Source of the DNA: Thermocaproicibacter sp036844765
GTDB taxonomy: Bacteria; Bacillota; Clostridia; Oscillospirales; Acutalibacteraceae
Assembly: GCA_036844765.1 (NCBI GenBank)
Contig: DAIUFE010000019.1
Span: forward strand, 1-28,105
DNA length: 28,105 bases
Reading direction: 5' to 3'
Numbering within the stretch: the stretch's first letter is position 1; every line of letters begins with the position of its first letter. Shown one piece after another: positions 17,283 through 25,222 of the stretch. The position numbers and the translations under genes were made by a program. The notes under the pieces were generated by a model. It was not told the DNA's origin. It was given only the letters and a program-made list of their open reading frames with translations, and ran no database searches.

Positions 17283-18206
17283 ATGGATCAAAATTGGGAG
17301 GCTCTGATGCGGCGGCTGCGAAGGCCGGCGGGAAAGATCGACGTCGTGCTCGACACCGACGCCTACAACGAGATCGACGACCAGTACGCCCTTTCGTATC
17401 TGGTCCGGTCCGGCGAAAAGCTGAATCTGAAAGCCGTCTACGCCGCGCCGTTCTTCAACGGCAAGTCCTCGGGACCGGAGGACGGGATGGAAAAATCCTA
17501 CGACGAGATTCTGCGGCTCCTGCCGCTGCTCGGGCGCGAGGATTATAAAAAGGTCACGTTCAAAGGGTCCCGGCGGTATCTCCCGGACGAAACCGTCCCG
17601 GTGCGCTCGGCCGCGGCGGAGGACCTGGCCGCGCGGGCCATGGGCTACACGCCGGAGCATCCCCTCTACGTCGTTGCCATCGGCGCGGTCACCAACGTGG
17701 CCTCTGCCTTCCTGCTGAACCCGGCGATGGCGGACCGCGTCGTGCTGGTCTGGCTGGGCGGCCACGCGTACGACTGGCCCGACACCAGGGAGTTCAACCT
17801 GTTCCAGGATGTGGCGGCGGCGCGGGTCGTTTTCGGCAGCGGCGCGGCGATGGTCCAGCTTCCGTGCATGGGCGTCGTCTCCGAGCTGAGGACCACCGGC
17901 CCGGAGCTGGAGCATTGGCTGCGGGGCAAGAACCGGCTCTGCGAGTACCTGCTGGACACGACGGAAAGGGACGTGGGGTCCGCGCGGGCGGGCGCCTGCT
18001 GGAGCCGCGCGATCTGGGACGTTTCTGCCGTCGCGTGGCTGCTCGACGAAAAGGGGGAAGCCCTGCCGGACCGCTTCGAGCACAGCCCGATCCCGCAGTA
18101 CGACGGACATTACAGCTTCGACGGCCGCAGGCACCCGATCCGGTACGTGTACGCCGTCGACCGCGACAGAATCTTCGGGGACCTTTTCCGGAAGCTGACG
18201 GCCTGA
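17283..18206 (+). CDS. Nucleoside hydrolase-like protein (IunH superfamily)
   Basis: A 307-residue protein of the inosine-uridine nucleoside N-ribohydrolase fold, expected to split nucleosides into base and ribose using a bound calcium ion. The metal motif appears as DTDAYNEIDDQYAL near residues 23-36, a variant of the usual DTDPGxDD. Later LYVVAIGAVTNVASAF and LVWLGGHAYDWPDTREFNLFQDVAAARVVF match the family's central signatures, and the distal Asp is in SRAIWDVSAVAWLL. The ATG at 17283 follows GGAGGAG at a slightly long distance. It is first behind the promoter at 17157, with nrdD 60 bases on, which suggests nucleotide salvage beside deoxynucleotide supply. Substrate specificity is unknown. 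Confidence 0.85.
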   Translation: MDQNWEALMRRLRRPAGKIDVVLDTDAYNEIDDQYALSYLVRSGEKLNLKAVYAAPFFNGKSSGPEDGMEKSYDEILRLLPLLGREDYKKVTFKGSRRYLPDETVPVRSAAAEDLAARAMGYTPEHPLYVVAIGAVTNVASAFLLNPAMADRVVLVWLGGHAYDWPDTREFNLFQDVAAARVVFGSGAAMVQLPCMGVVSELRTTGPELEHWLRGKNRLCEYLLDTTERDVGSARAGACWSRAIWDVSAVAWLLDEKGEALPDRFEHSPIPQYDGHYSFDGRRHPIRYVYAVDRDRIFGDLFRKLTA

Positions 18207-18266
18207 AAAGGCGTCTTTCGGGGAACCCTGACAAAATACAGATCAAAAGCAAAGGGAGCATGAGGG

Positions 18267-20600
18267 ATGGCAAGCAAAATCAGGAAGCGCAACGGCGCGC
18301 TGGTGGACTTCGACACCGGAAAAATCCGCAGCGCAATCTTCAAGGCAAACCGCGCCGTGAAGGACGAGACGATGTCCGACGCGGTGCTGGACCGCCTGAC
18401 CGAGGAGGTGGCCGGCCGTTTCACGGCGGAGGAGATCCCCACCGTGGAGCAGGTGCAGGACCTGGTGGAGGCGCGGCTGATCGCGGCGGACTTCGCGAAG
18501 ACGGCCAAGGCGTACATCCTGTACCGCGCGGAGCACGCGAAGATCCGCCAGGCGGAAGGCGACCTGATGGACATTTACCGCCAGCTCACGTTCCGCGATG
18601 CGAAGGACGTGGACCTCAAGCGCGAAAACGCCAACATCGACGCCGACACCGCGATGGGCACGATGCTGAAGTACGGCTCGGAAGGCTCGAAATACTTCGT
18701 CAACAACTATATCCTGCCCAAGGACATCGCCGCCGCGCACCTCAACGGCGACATCCATATCCACGACGAGGATTTCTACATGCTGACCGAGACCTGCTGC
18801 CAGATCGACCTGCTCCATCTGTTCCACGGCGGGTTCTGCACCGGGCACGGCACCCTGCGCGAGCCGCAGGACATCAGCTCCTACGCGGCGCTGGCCTGCA
18901 TCGCGATCCAGGCCAACCAGAACGAGATGCACGGCGGGCAGAGCATCCCGAACTTCGATTACAGCATGGCCCCCGGCGTGGCCAAGACGTTCCGCAGGGC
19001 CTATTTTCAGGAACTGGCCAAGTACATCCAGGCCGCCCACGGTATGGCGTTCGGGGACGCGAAGGCGCTGGCGGAGGCCGTGAAAAAGGACCTGGGCGCC
19101 GCCGTCACGATGGGCCGCGCGGCGGAATACGGCAAAGCCCTGCGGGATTACCTGCCCGCGCACCAGCAGGCCGGCGGCTTCGAGCCGATCACCGCGGACG
19201 AGGCGGAGCGGGCGCACGATTTCGCCGTGGAAAACGCGACGCGCCTCACGGACCGCACCACCTACCAGGCCATGGAGGCGCTGATCCACAACCTGAACAC
19301 CATGAACTCCCGCGCGGGCGCGCAGGTGCCGTTCAGCTCGCTGAACTACGGCACCGACACGTCCCCCGAGGGCCGCATGCTGATGCGCGACCTGCTGCTC
19401 GCCACCGAGGCGGGCCTCGGCGAGGGCGAGACCCCCATCTTCCCGGTGCAGATTTTCAAGGTCAAGGAGGGCGTGAACTACAATCCCGGCGACCCGAACT
19501 ACGACCTGTTCAAGCTCGCCATCCGCGTGAGCGCGAAGCGTCTGTTCCCGAACTTCAGCTTTCTCGACGCGCCGTTCAACCTGCCGTACTACAAGCCCGG
19601 CGACTACAACACCGAGGTCGCCTACATGGGCTGCCGCACCCGCGTGATGGGCAACGTGCACGATAAGACCCGCGAGGTGACCTGCGGCCGCGGCAACCTG
19701 AGCTTCACCTCCGTCAACCTGCCCCGCCTGGGCATCGAGGCCCGCGGGGACGTCAAAAAATTCTACGCGATGCTGGACGCCCGCATCGACCTCGTGATCC
19801 GCCAGCTTCTGCACCGGTTCAAGATTCAATGCTCGAAGAAGGTCTACAACTACCCGTTCCTGATGGGCCAGGGCGTGTGGATCGACAGCGATAAGCTGAA
19901 GTGGACCGACAGCATCGCCGAGGTCCTCAAGCACGGCACGCTGAGCGTCGGTTTCATCGGCCTGGCAGAGGCCCTCAAGGCACTGACGGGGAAACACCAC
20001 GGCGAAAGCGAGGCGAGCCAGAAGCTCGGGCTCGAGATCATCGGCCATATGCGCAGGCGCATGGACGACGAATCCGCGAAGACCGGCCTGAACTTCACCC
20101 TGCTGGCGACGCCGGCCGAGGGCCTTTCCGGCCGGTTCGTGAAGATTGACAAGGTTCAGTACGGCGTGATCCCGGGCGTCACCGACCGCGAGTATTACAC
20201 CAATTCGTTCCACATCCCGGTCTATTTTCCGATCTCGGCGTTCAAAAAGATCCAGCTCGAGGCCCCCTACCACGCGCTGACCAATGCCGGGCACATCAGC
20301 TATGTGGAGCTGGACGGCGACACCTCCAAGAATCTGGACGCCTTCGAGTCCGTGATCCGCTGCATGAAAGAAAACGGCATCGGCTACGGCGCCGTGAACC
20401 ATCCCGTGGACCGCGACCCGGTCTGCGGCTACAACGGCATCATCGACAACGAGTGCCCCAAATGCCACCGGAAAGAAGAGGACGGCGGCCCGAGGTTCGA
20501 GCGCATCCGCCGCATCACGGGCTATCTGGTGGGCACGATGGACCGCTGGAACGACGCGAAGCGCGCGGAGGAGCGCGACCGGGTGAAGCATGGGGTATGA
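18267..20600 (+). CDS. nrdD: Anaerobic ribonucleoside-triphosphate reductase (class III), large subunit
   Basis: A 777-residue glycyl-radical enzyme that reduces ribonucleoside triphosphates to deoxynucleotides without oxygen. The N-terminal ATP cone (about residues 1-95, starting KIRKRNGALVDFDTGKI) is the allosteric activity site. The core contains VNNYILPKDIAAAHLNGDIHIHD, GGQSIPNFDY and the active-site region YMGCRTRVMGN. The zinc site is near the end (CGYNG...CPKCH), and the radical loop RRITGYL has Gly752 as the radical site. The full set of motifs and normal length indicate an active enzyme. GGGAG precedes the ATG. nrdG overlaps the 3' end by 11 bases. Regulation by NrdR is common for this enzyme, but I cannot identify an NrdR box pair. 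Confidence 0.97.
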   Translation: MASKIRKRNGALVDFDTGKIRSAIFKANRAVKDETMSDAVLDRLTEEVAGRFTAEEIPTVEQVQDLVEARLIAADFAKTAKAYILYRAEHAKIRQAEGDLMDIYRQLTFRDAKDVDLKRENANIDADTAMGTMLKYGSEGSKYFVNNYILPKDIAAAHLNGDIHIHDEDFYMLTETCCQIDLLHLFHGGFCTGHGTLREPQDISSYAALACIAIQANQNEMHGGQSIPNFDYSMAPGVAKTFRRAYFQELAKYIQAAHGMAFGDAKALAEAVKKDLGAAVTMGRAAEYGKALRDYLPAHQQAGGFEPITADEAERAHDFAVENATRLTDRTTYQAMEALIHNLNTMNSRAGAQVPFSSLNYGTDTSPEGRMLMRDLLLATEAGLGEGETPIFPVQIFKVKEGVNYNPGDPNYDLFKLAIRVSAKRLFPNFSFLDAPFNLPYYKPGDYNTEVAYMGCRTRVMGNVHDKTREVTCGRGNLSFTSVNLPRLGIEARGDVKKFYAMLDARIDLVIRQLLHRFKIQCSKKVYNYPFLMGQGVWIDSDKLKWTDSIAEVLKHGTLSVGFIGLAEALKALTGKHHGESEASQKLGLEIIGHMRRRMDDESAKTGLNFTLLATPAEGLSGRFVKIDKVQYGVIPGVTDREYYTNSFHIPVYFPISAFKKIQLEAPYHALTNAGHISYVELDGDTSKNLDAFESVIRCMKENGIGYGAVNHPVDRDPVCGYNGIIDNECPKCHRKEEDGGPRFERIRRITGYLVGTMDRWNDAKRAEERDRVKHGV

Positions 20601-21096
20601 GCTTCGCATCAGCGGCGTCGAGCCGGAATCCATCGTGGACGGCCCGGGCTTCCGCTACGTGGTCTTCGCGCAGGGGTGCCCCCGGAACTGCCCCGGCTGC
20701 CACAACCCCCAGACCCATTCGTTCACCGGCGGCCGCATCGCGGATATCCGCGACCTGTTCCGCGAGATCTGCGCCGACCCGCTCCTCAAGGGCGTGACGT
20801 TTAGCGGCGGCGAGCCGTTCTGCCAGCCCGGCCCGCTGGCGGAGCTGGGGCGCATGGTCCATACCCGCGGCCTGGACGTGGTCTCCTTCTCCGGCTACCT
20901 GTACGAAGAGCTCACCGCGATGCGCGACCCCGGCGTCGGCGCCCTTCTGGCGCAGACGGACATCCTGATCGACGGCCCGTTCATTCTGGCGCAGAAAGAC
21001 CTTTCGCTCCGCTTCCGGGGCAGCCGCAACCAGCGCGTGATCGATATGGACAAAACGCGCCGCGCCGGGACGGTCGTTTTGTGCCCCGAACAGTGA
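20590..21096 (+). CDS. nrdG: Anaerobic ribonucleotide reductase activating protein (radical SAM)
   Basis: A 168-residue radical SAM activase that installs the glycyl radical on NrdD. The [4Fe-4S] motif is C30-x3-C34-x2-C37 (GCPRNCPGC), preceded by SIVDGPGFR; the SAM-binding GGEP motif appears as FSGGEPF. The length is normal for NrdG, which lacks the ferredoxin insert of pyruvate formate-lyase activase. The ATG lies inside the end of nrdD (11-base overlap), so translation is coupled. Confidence 0.96.
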   Translation: MGYELRISGVEPESIVDGPGFRYVVFAQGCPRNCPGCHNPQTHSFTGGRIADIRDLFREICADPLLKGVTFSGGEPFCQPGPLAELGRMVHTRGLDVVSFSGYLYEELTAMRDPGVGALLAQTDILIDGPFILAQKDLSLRFRGSRNQRVIDMDKTRRAGTVVLCPEQ

Positions 21097-21102
21097 ATTT
21101 CC

Positions 21103-21131
21103 TTGCCAGAAGCCGCCCGGCGTGCTATAAT
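21103..21131 (+). promoter_or_regulatory. Promoter of the BTAD-type regulator
   Basis: TTGCCA (21103-21108), a 17-base spacer and TATAAT (21126-21131) preceded by TGC. It starts seven bases after the nrdG stop. Confidence 0.82.
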
Positions 21132-21175
21132 AACGGCACATCCATTTTATGGCTGAAAGCCGGGGGTGAAGCGGA

Positions 21176-22378
21176 GTGCGCCGGGGAGACGGGGCGGAGG
21201 TCCGGGTACAGGTTCGCATGTTCGGCGAATTTTCCATCACGGTGAACGGGAAAACCCTGACGAATTTCAAAGGGAAAACGAAGCGCATCTGGATGCTGGT
21301 GCAGTACCTGATCGCGCACCGGCGCGAGACTGTGCCTCTCGACCGCCTGGTCGCGGACCTTTGGAACGGCAGCGCCTGCGGCGACCCCAAAAATGCGCTG
21401 AAAAACCTCGTTTACCGGGCCCGCGCCGCTTTCCGGGAGCTTTCTTCCAGCGGGAAATACCAGTTCATCGTGTTCGAGGACGGGACCTACCACTGGAACA
21501 GCGAGTACGGCTGCGAGGTCGACGCGGAGCGGTTCGAAGCCCTCTGCGCGGAGTGCCTGGATTCCTCCCGCCCGGAGGAAGACCGCATCGCCGCTTTCCG
21601 GCAGGCGGCCGCCCTTTACCGGGGGGACTACCTTCAGAAATCCTCCTGGTGCGCCTGGGCGGCGGAGCAGTCCGAAAAATATAAGCAGACGTACCAGGAC
21701 TGCGCCGAGCGCACCTGCGGCCTGCTGCTGAACCTGGGCCGGTTCGACGAGGCGGCGGTCGTCTGCCGCGGCGCGCTGACCTTTCTGCCCTACGAGCTTT
21801 CCCTTCACTGCCTGCTGCTGCAGGCGTACATCGGCTCGGGAAAACGCAGCCTGGCGTTCGACCATTACAACCGCACGAAGGAACTTTTTTACCGCGCTTT
21901 CTGCATCGACGTTTCGGACCAGCTGCTGCCCTATTACCGGCAGCTGGTCAGCGGCGGCGCACAGACGCGGGCCGACCTCGCGGCCATCCAGCGGGACTTG
22001 GCGGAAAAGCCCGCGGGCCGCGGGGCCTTTTTCTGCGATTACGATATTTTCCGCAACATCTACCGTGCGCAGGCCCGCATGGTTTCCCGGACCGGCGGGC
22101 GCGTTTTTCTGGCGCTGTTCACGCTTTCGGGCGAGGACGGTTCCGCGCCGGAAAACGCCGCCCTCTACAGCGCGGCCGAAAAGCTGAAAAGCGCCATCGT
22201 CTCCAGCCTGCGCCGGTCGGACGTCGCGGCGCCCTACAGCACGTCCCAGTTCGTGGCCATGCTCCCCTCCGCCGCCTATGAGGACGCGCAGAAGGCCGCG
22301 GACCGCGTGGAAAAGAGGTTCCGCTTCAGCTGCCGGCGCAGCGGCCTCCTGCTGACGACGACCCTCAGCCCCATTTAG
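21176..22378 (+). CDS. SARP/BTAD-type transcriptional regulator with degenerate GGDEF-like C-terminal domain
   Basis: A 400-residue regulator. Residues about 10-100 form an OmpR/SARP-like winged helix (VRMFGEFSITVNGK to YHWNSEYGCEVD). Residues about 105-255 are a bacterial transcriptional activation domain made of TPR-like helices (ERFEAL...YRGDYL...AYIGSGKRSLAFDHYNRTKELF). Residues about 275-400 read like a diguanylate-cyclase fold (FLALFTL, LRRSDVAAPY, FVAMLPSAAYEDAQKAADRVEKRF), but the signature is STSQF (355-359) instead of GGDEF, so it should bind rather than make a nucleotide, if anything. GTG 21176 is taken for its GGGTGA upstream; ATG 21218 is an alternative. It is monocistronic; targets and signal are unknown. 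Confidence 0.8.
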   Translation: MRRGDGAEVRVQVRMFGEFSITVNGKTLTNFKGKTKRIWMLVQYLIAHRRETVPLDRLVADLWNGSACGDPKNALKNLVYRARAAFRELSSSGKYQFIVFEDGTYHWNSEYGCEVDAERFEALCAECLDSSRPEEDRIAAFRQAAALYRGDYLQKSSWCAWAAEQSEKYKQTYQDCAERTCGLLLNLGRFDEAAVVCRGALTFLPYELSLHCLLLQAYIGSGKRSLAFDHYNRTKELFYRAFCIDVSDQLLPYYRQLVSGGAQTRADLAAIQRDLAEKPAGRGAFFCDYDIFRNIYRAQARMVSRTGGRVFLALFTLSGEDGSAPENAALYSAAEKLKSAIVSSLRRSDVAAPYSTSQFVAMLPSAAYEDAQKAADRVEKRFRFSCRRSGLLLTTTLSPI

Positions 22379-22709
22379 CAGGCTGAGCCTGCACGCTCGG
22401 CCCGCCGCGGGCAAAGCCCGGCCCGGCCCGCCGTGCAGCCCGGAGCGGAAAAAAGCTTATTGAGGCGGGGCGGTATAAAACAGCTCCCGAAGCGAGATTC
22501 GACGCTTCGGGAGCCTTCCGCCTTTTGAAAAAGGCGGGCGAAAACTTTACTGCGCGCCGTCCATAAGGAACGGACGGCGCCGCCCCGTACCAAGCGGCGG
22601 GAGATGGCTGTTTCAGTCCCGCCAAACGAAACTTCCGGTTTACCCCGTGCCGCACGGCGGGCCGAAGCCGGCCGCTGCCGGGGCGGGCCGTGCCCGCAGG
22701 CTCAGCCTG
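22379..22709. repeat. 331-bp element bounded by long imperfect inverted arms
   Basis: The 14 bases at 22379-22392 are an exact inverted copy of 22696-22709. Further in, GGCCCGCC (22399-22406) pairs with 22683-22690, and a perfect 13-bp block CGGCCCGCCGTGC (22424-22436) pairs with 22651-22663. About 60 bases at each end thus form an imperfect inverted pair around the core at 22440-22645. The left arm starts directly after the regulator stop codon; the right arm contains the last codons and stop of mreB. It could be the closing stem of an RNA, a bidirectional terminator, or a small non-autonomous mobile element (MITE). I see no target-site duplication. Confidence 0.75.
22440..22645 (+). ncRNA. 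Candidate structured noncoding RNA (possibly raiA-motif-like)
   Basis: Consecutive hairpins with no coding potential: GCTCCCGAAGCG with CGCTTCGGGAGC (22483-22494/22503-22514); CCGCCTTTT with AAAAGGCGG (22518-22526/22529-22537); GCGCCGTCC with GGACGGCGC (22554-22562/22572-22580); GGCGGGA with TCCCGCC (22596-22602/22617-22623). GGGGCGG (22467-22473) can pair with CCGCCCC (22580-22586) around the first three. AAACAGC (22478-22484) can pair with GCTGTTT (22607-22613), the latter inside a hairpin loop, as a pseudoknot would. Unpaired linkers such as GGGCGAAAACTTTAC and AAACGAAACTTCCGG look conserved-type. The layout resembles my recollection of the raiA RNA of Clostridia, but this is unverified memory. 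Plus strand is chosen from the T7 tract at 22710. Confidence 0.5.
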
Positions 22710-22716
22710 TTTTTTT
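22696..22716 (+). terminator. Probable intrinsic terminator, plus strand
   Basis: CAGGCTCAGCCTG is a local dyad (a 5-bp stem with 3-base loop) and also pairs with the 14-base copy at 22379-22392. Seven Ts follow at 22710-22716. It would end the regulator transcript or the candidate RNA. The same bases encode the end of mreB on the other strand. Confidence 0.6.
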
Positions 22717-23730
22717 GGAGTTTTTATTCGCCTGATAATAGGAGGTGGGCATGTTGACCTCCAGCTGCTTGCCGGCGCCGTTGACGACGCAGTCGAGGGG
22801 GTTCTCCGCGACGTGGACGGGCATGCCGGTCTCTTTTTCGACCAGCTTGTCCAGACCGCGCAGCAGCGCGCCGCCGCCCGTGAGGGTGATGCCGTGGTCG
22901 ATGATGTCGGCGGAAAGCTCCGGGGGGGTCTTCTCCAGCGTGCTCTTGATCGCGTCGACGATCAGGGCGAGGGAATCGCCCAGCGCCTCGCGGACCTCCG
23001 CCGCGCTGATGGTGACGTTTTTCGGCAGGCCGTCCACCAGGTTGCGGCCCTTGATCTCGACCGAGGCGTTCTCGTTCTCGTCGGTCGGATAGGCGGAGCC
23101 GATGCGGATCTTGATATCCTCCGCCGTGCGCTCGCCGATCAGGAGGTTGTACTTTCTCTTCACATAAGAAATGATGGATTCGTCGAATTTATCGCCCGCA
23201 CAGCGCACGGAGCAGGACGTGACGATGTCCCCGAGGGAGATCACCGCGACCTCGGACGTACCGCCGCCGATATCCACGACCATGCTGCCGGTCGGCTCGG
23301 AAACGGGCAGGCCGGCCCCGATGGCCGCGGCCATCGGTTCCTCGATCAGCTCCACGTTGCTGGCGCCGGCCTGACGCGCGGCGTCCTCCACGGCGCGGCG
23401 CTCCACCTCCGTCACACCGGAGGGGATGCAGATGATGATGTGCGGCTTGGAGAACGCGCTGGACCGCACCGCCTGCCGGATGAAGTGCTTGAGCATGGTG
23501 GCGGTGATGTCGAAATCCGCGATCACGCCGTCCTTCATCGGGCGCACCGCGACGATGGAGCCCGGCGTGCGGCCGATCATCTCCTTCGCCTGGCGGCCCA
23601 CGGCGAGGACCGTGTCCGTGCGCACATCCACCGCGACGACGGAAGGCTCCCGCATCACGATGCCCTTGCCCTTCATGAACACCAGCGTGTTGGCCGTGCC
23701 GAGATCGATTCCTATCTCCTTTGAAAACAT
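22702..23730 (-). CDS. mreB: Rod shape-determining protein MreB (bacterial actin)
   Basis: A 342-residue actin-like ATPase that forms membrane-associated filaments directing side-wall synthesis with MreC, MreD, PBP2 and RodA. The actin-fold nucleotide motifs are clear: GIDLGTANTLVF at residues 7-18, VVDIGGGTSEVAVI and TLTGGGALLRGLDKLV, with IEEPMAAAIGAGLPV between. The start at 23730 has AAAGGGG upstream. It has its own promoter at 23805-23833, though it lies behind maf. The C-terminus (NKNSKKTG) is encoded partly by the inverted repeat. It is convergent with the regulator and inverted relative to mreC-mreD, which normally follow it directly. Confidence 0.96.
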   Translation of the reverse strand: MFSKEIGIDLGTANTLVFMKGKGIVMREPSVVAVDVRTDTVLAVGRQAKEMIGRTPGSIVAVRPMKDGVIADFDITATMLKHFIRQAVRSSAFSKPHIIICIPSGVTEVERRAVEDAARQAGASNVELIEEPMAAAIGAGLPVSEPTGSMVVDIGGGTSEVAVISLGDIVTSCSVRCAGDKFDESIISYVKRKYNLLIGERTAEDIKIRIGSAYPTDENENASVEIKGRNLVDGLPKNVTISAAEVREALGDSLALIVDAIKSTLEKTPPELSADIIDHGITLTGGGALLRGLDKLVEKETGMPVHVAENPLDCVVNGAGKQLEVNMPTSYYQANKNSKKTG

Positions 23731-23804
23731 CGGTTATATTCCCCTTTCGGTCCCCGCGTCGCGGGATCCGCAAACAAATTTCCGCATGATACAATGCATG
23801 ATTT

Positions 23805-23833
23805 ATTATACCCCCAACGCGGCCGATTCTCAA
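23805..23833 (-). promoter_or_regulatory. Promoter of mreB
   Basis: Read on the minus strand: TTGAGA (23833-23828), a 17-base spacer and TATAAT (23810-23805). The roughly 75-base leader contains a direct repeat GCATGAT (plus-strand 23784-23790 and 23796-23802) and a small GC dyad near 23755-23766. Confidence 0.82.
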
Positions 23834-23869
23834 CAGAAAAATGCAAGATTTCCCGCCCCGCGCCTTCCT

Positions 23870-24433
23870 CTACTCCCCAAGGGCCTCCAGCTCGGCGAAG
23901 ATGTGGTGGATCTTTGAGAGCGGCAGCCCCACCACGTTGTAGAAATCGCCGTTGATCCGCTTGACGAACAGCGCGCCGCGCCCCTGGATGGCGTAGGCGC
24001 CGGCCTTGTCGAGCGGCTCGCCCGTGGCGACGTAGGCGTCGATCTCCGCGGGGGTCATGGTATAAAATTCCACCGACGTGCATTCGTGCCCGCAGACGAA
24101 CTGTTTGCCGCGGATCACGGTGTAGCCCGTGTAGACCTGATGTACGCTGCCGGAAAGCAGCTTCAGCATGGCCTTGGCCGCCTCGGCGTCCTTCGGCTTG
24201 CCGAGCACGCGCCCCTTGAGGACGACCACGGTGTCCGCCGCCAGCACAGTGTCCGACGGAAACTGTTTGGCAACGGCCTGCGCCTTGCGCGACGAAAGCT
24301 GCTCCACGATCTGCATGGGCGGCGTCCCGCGCGGGACCGCCTCGCCGACGTTCGCCGGCACGGCTTTGAACTCGACCCCCGCCATGGCCAGCAGCTGGCT
24401 TCGCCGCGGCGAGGAGGATGCAAGCAGCAACAT
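23870..24433 (-). CDS. maf: Maf-family nucleoside triphosphate pyrophosphatase
   Basis: A 187-residue cytosolic house-cleaning enzyme that hydrolyses non-canonical or modified nucleotides; YhdE-type members act on dTTP/UTP. The signature LLLASSSPRRSQLL is at the N-terminus, VLAADTVVVLKGRVLGKPKD carries the conserved Asp and Lys, and AGAYAIQGRGALFVKRINGDFYNVVGLPL is the Maf C-terminal block. Maf has also been linked to septum control in Bacillus. It lies directly upstream of mreB and downstream of the DUF4321 gene, an arrangement usual in Clostridia. A weak GGGGTAGG precedes the ATG. Confidence 0.94.
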   Translation of the reverse strand: MLLLASSSPRRSQLLAMAGVEFKAVPANVGEAVPRGTPPMQIVEQLSSRKAQAVAKQFPSDTVLAADTVVVLKGRVLGKPKDAEAAKAMLKLLSGSVHQVYTGYTVIRGKQFVCGHECTSVEFYTMTPAEIDAYVATGEPLDKAGAYAIQGRGALFVKRINGDFYNVVGLPLSKIHHIFAELEALGE

Positions 24434-24444
24434 GGTTGTAAAAC

Positions 24445-24714
24445 CTACCCCTTTTTCCCTTGGATTCTCACGCAGACCAGGATCGCCGCCAGCAGCAGCA
24501 GCGCCTGGGCCACGTTGATGCTCACCATCATGCCGAAGGTGAACTGGACGACGGCGAGGTCGACCGTGAAGGTCGAAACGCCGAACTTCGCCCCCGCCGC
24601 AAGCCAGGACAGGAACGGCACGTCCGCCGCGACGGCGCCGACCGCCTTGCCCAGGACGACCGCCAGAACCAGCATGACGATAAACAAGAGCGTTTTTAGA
24701 ATTCCCCGTTTCAC
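24445..24714 (-). CDS. DUF4321 small membrane protein
   Basis: An 89-residue protein with two membrane spans (about residues 8-30 and 65-83) separated by a segment containing FTVDLAVVQFTFGMMVSINVAQ, the pattern of the DUF4321 family of Firmicutes. The function is unknown. It sits 11 bases upstream of maf and downstream of dut on the same strand; the repeated association with maf-mreB suggests an envelope or division role, but that is only inference from position. Confidence 0.82.
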   Translation of the reverse strand: MKRGILKTLLFIVMLVLAVVLGKAVGAVAADVPFLSWLAAGAKFGVSTFTVDLAVVQFTFGMMVSINVAQALLLLAAILVCVRIQGKKG

Positions 24715-24738
24715 GAAAATATCCCCCGCTTCGTCGCT

Positions 24739-25197
24739 TTACGTTTTTCCGGTGGAGCCGAACGCCCCCGCGCCGCGCCCGGTCTGCCCGAGGTCCTCCG
24801 CCGGCGTGAGGACGGCCTCGTAGACCGGCAGGATCACCAGCTGCGCGAACCGCTCCCCCGGCGAGAGCACGTACGGCCGGTCCGACGTGTTGCCGATGCC
24901 GACGACGATCTCTCCCCGGTAGTCGCTGTCCACCACGCCGACCGCGTTCGGCAGGGCGACGCCGTGGTTGACGCCGAGGCCGCTGCGCGCGAAGATCAGC
25001 CCGACGGTGTTCCGGTCCGGCAGGGCCACGGCCACGCCCGTGGGGATCTTGTACAGGCCGCGCGGCTCGATCGTGACCGGCGCGTCCAGGCAGGCGTACA
25101 GGTCCAGGCCCGCCGCGCCGTCGCTGCCCCGCGTGGGCAGCACGGCCCGCGGCCTCAGCTTTTTGATCCTGATTTCTTTTTTCATCGCGTTTTCCAT
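24739..25197 (-). CDS. dut: dUTP diphosphatase (trimeric dUTPase)
   Basis: A 152-residue enzyme converting dUTP to dUMP and pyrophosphate, keeping uracil out of DNA and feeding dTMP synthesis. All five dUTPase motifs are present: GSDGAAGLDLYA, FARSGLG, NAVGVVDSDYRGEI with the catalytic Asp, GERFAQLVI, and the C-terminal arm RGAGAFGSTG. ATG 25197 is preferred to ATG 25185 because GGAGGT lies five bases before it. It is 25 bases after the U32 gene. Confidence 0.96.
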   Translation of the reverse strand: MENAMKKEIRIKKLRPRAVLPTRGSDGAAGLDLYACLDAPVTIEPRGLYKIPTGVAVALPDRNTVGLIFARSGLGVNHGVALPNAVGVVDSDYRGEIVVGIGNTSDRPYVLSPGERFAQLVILPVYEAVLTPAEDLGQTGRGAGAFGSTGKT

Positions 25198-25222
25198 CCG
25201 GGACCTCCGATTTTTTCCGCGC

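Noticed and set aside
18243..20633. A 796-codon open frame antisense to nrdD, and similar long frames antisense to PBP2 (7601-9808), nagA (4869-6185) and mreB
   Set aside because: GC-rich coding DNA leaves mirror frames open. These translations are rich in Arg, His, Val and Gly without domain motifs, and the sense frames are complete known enzymes.
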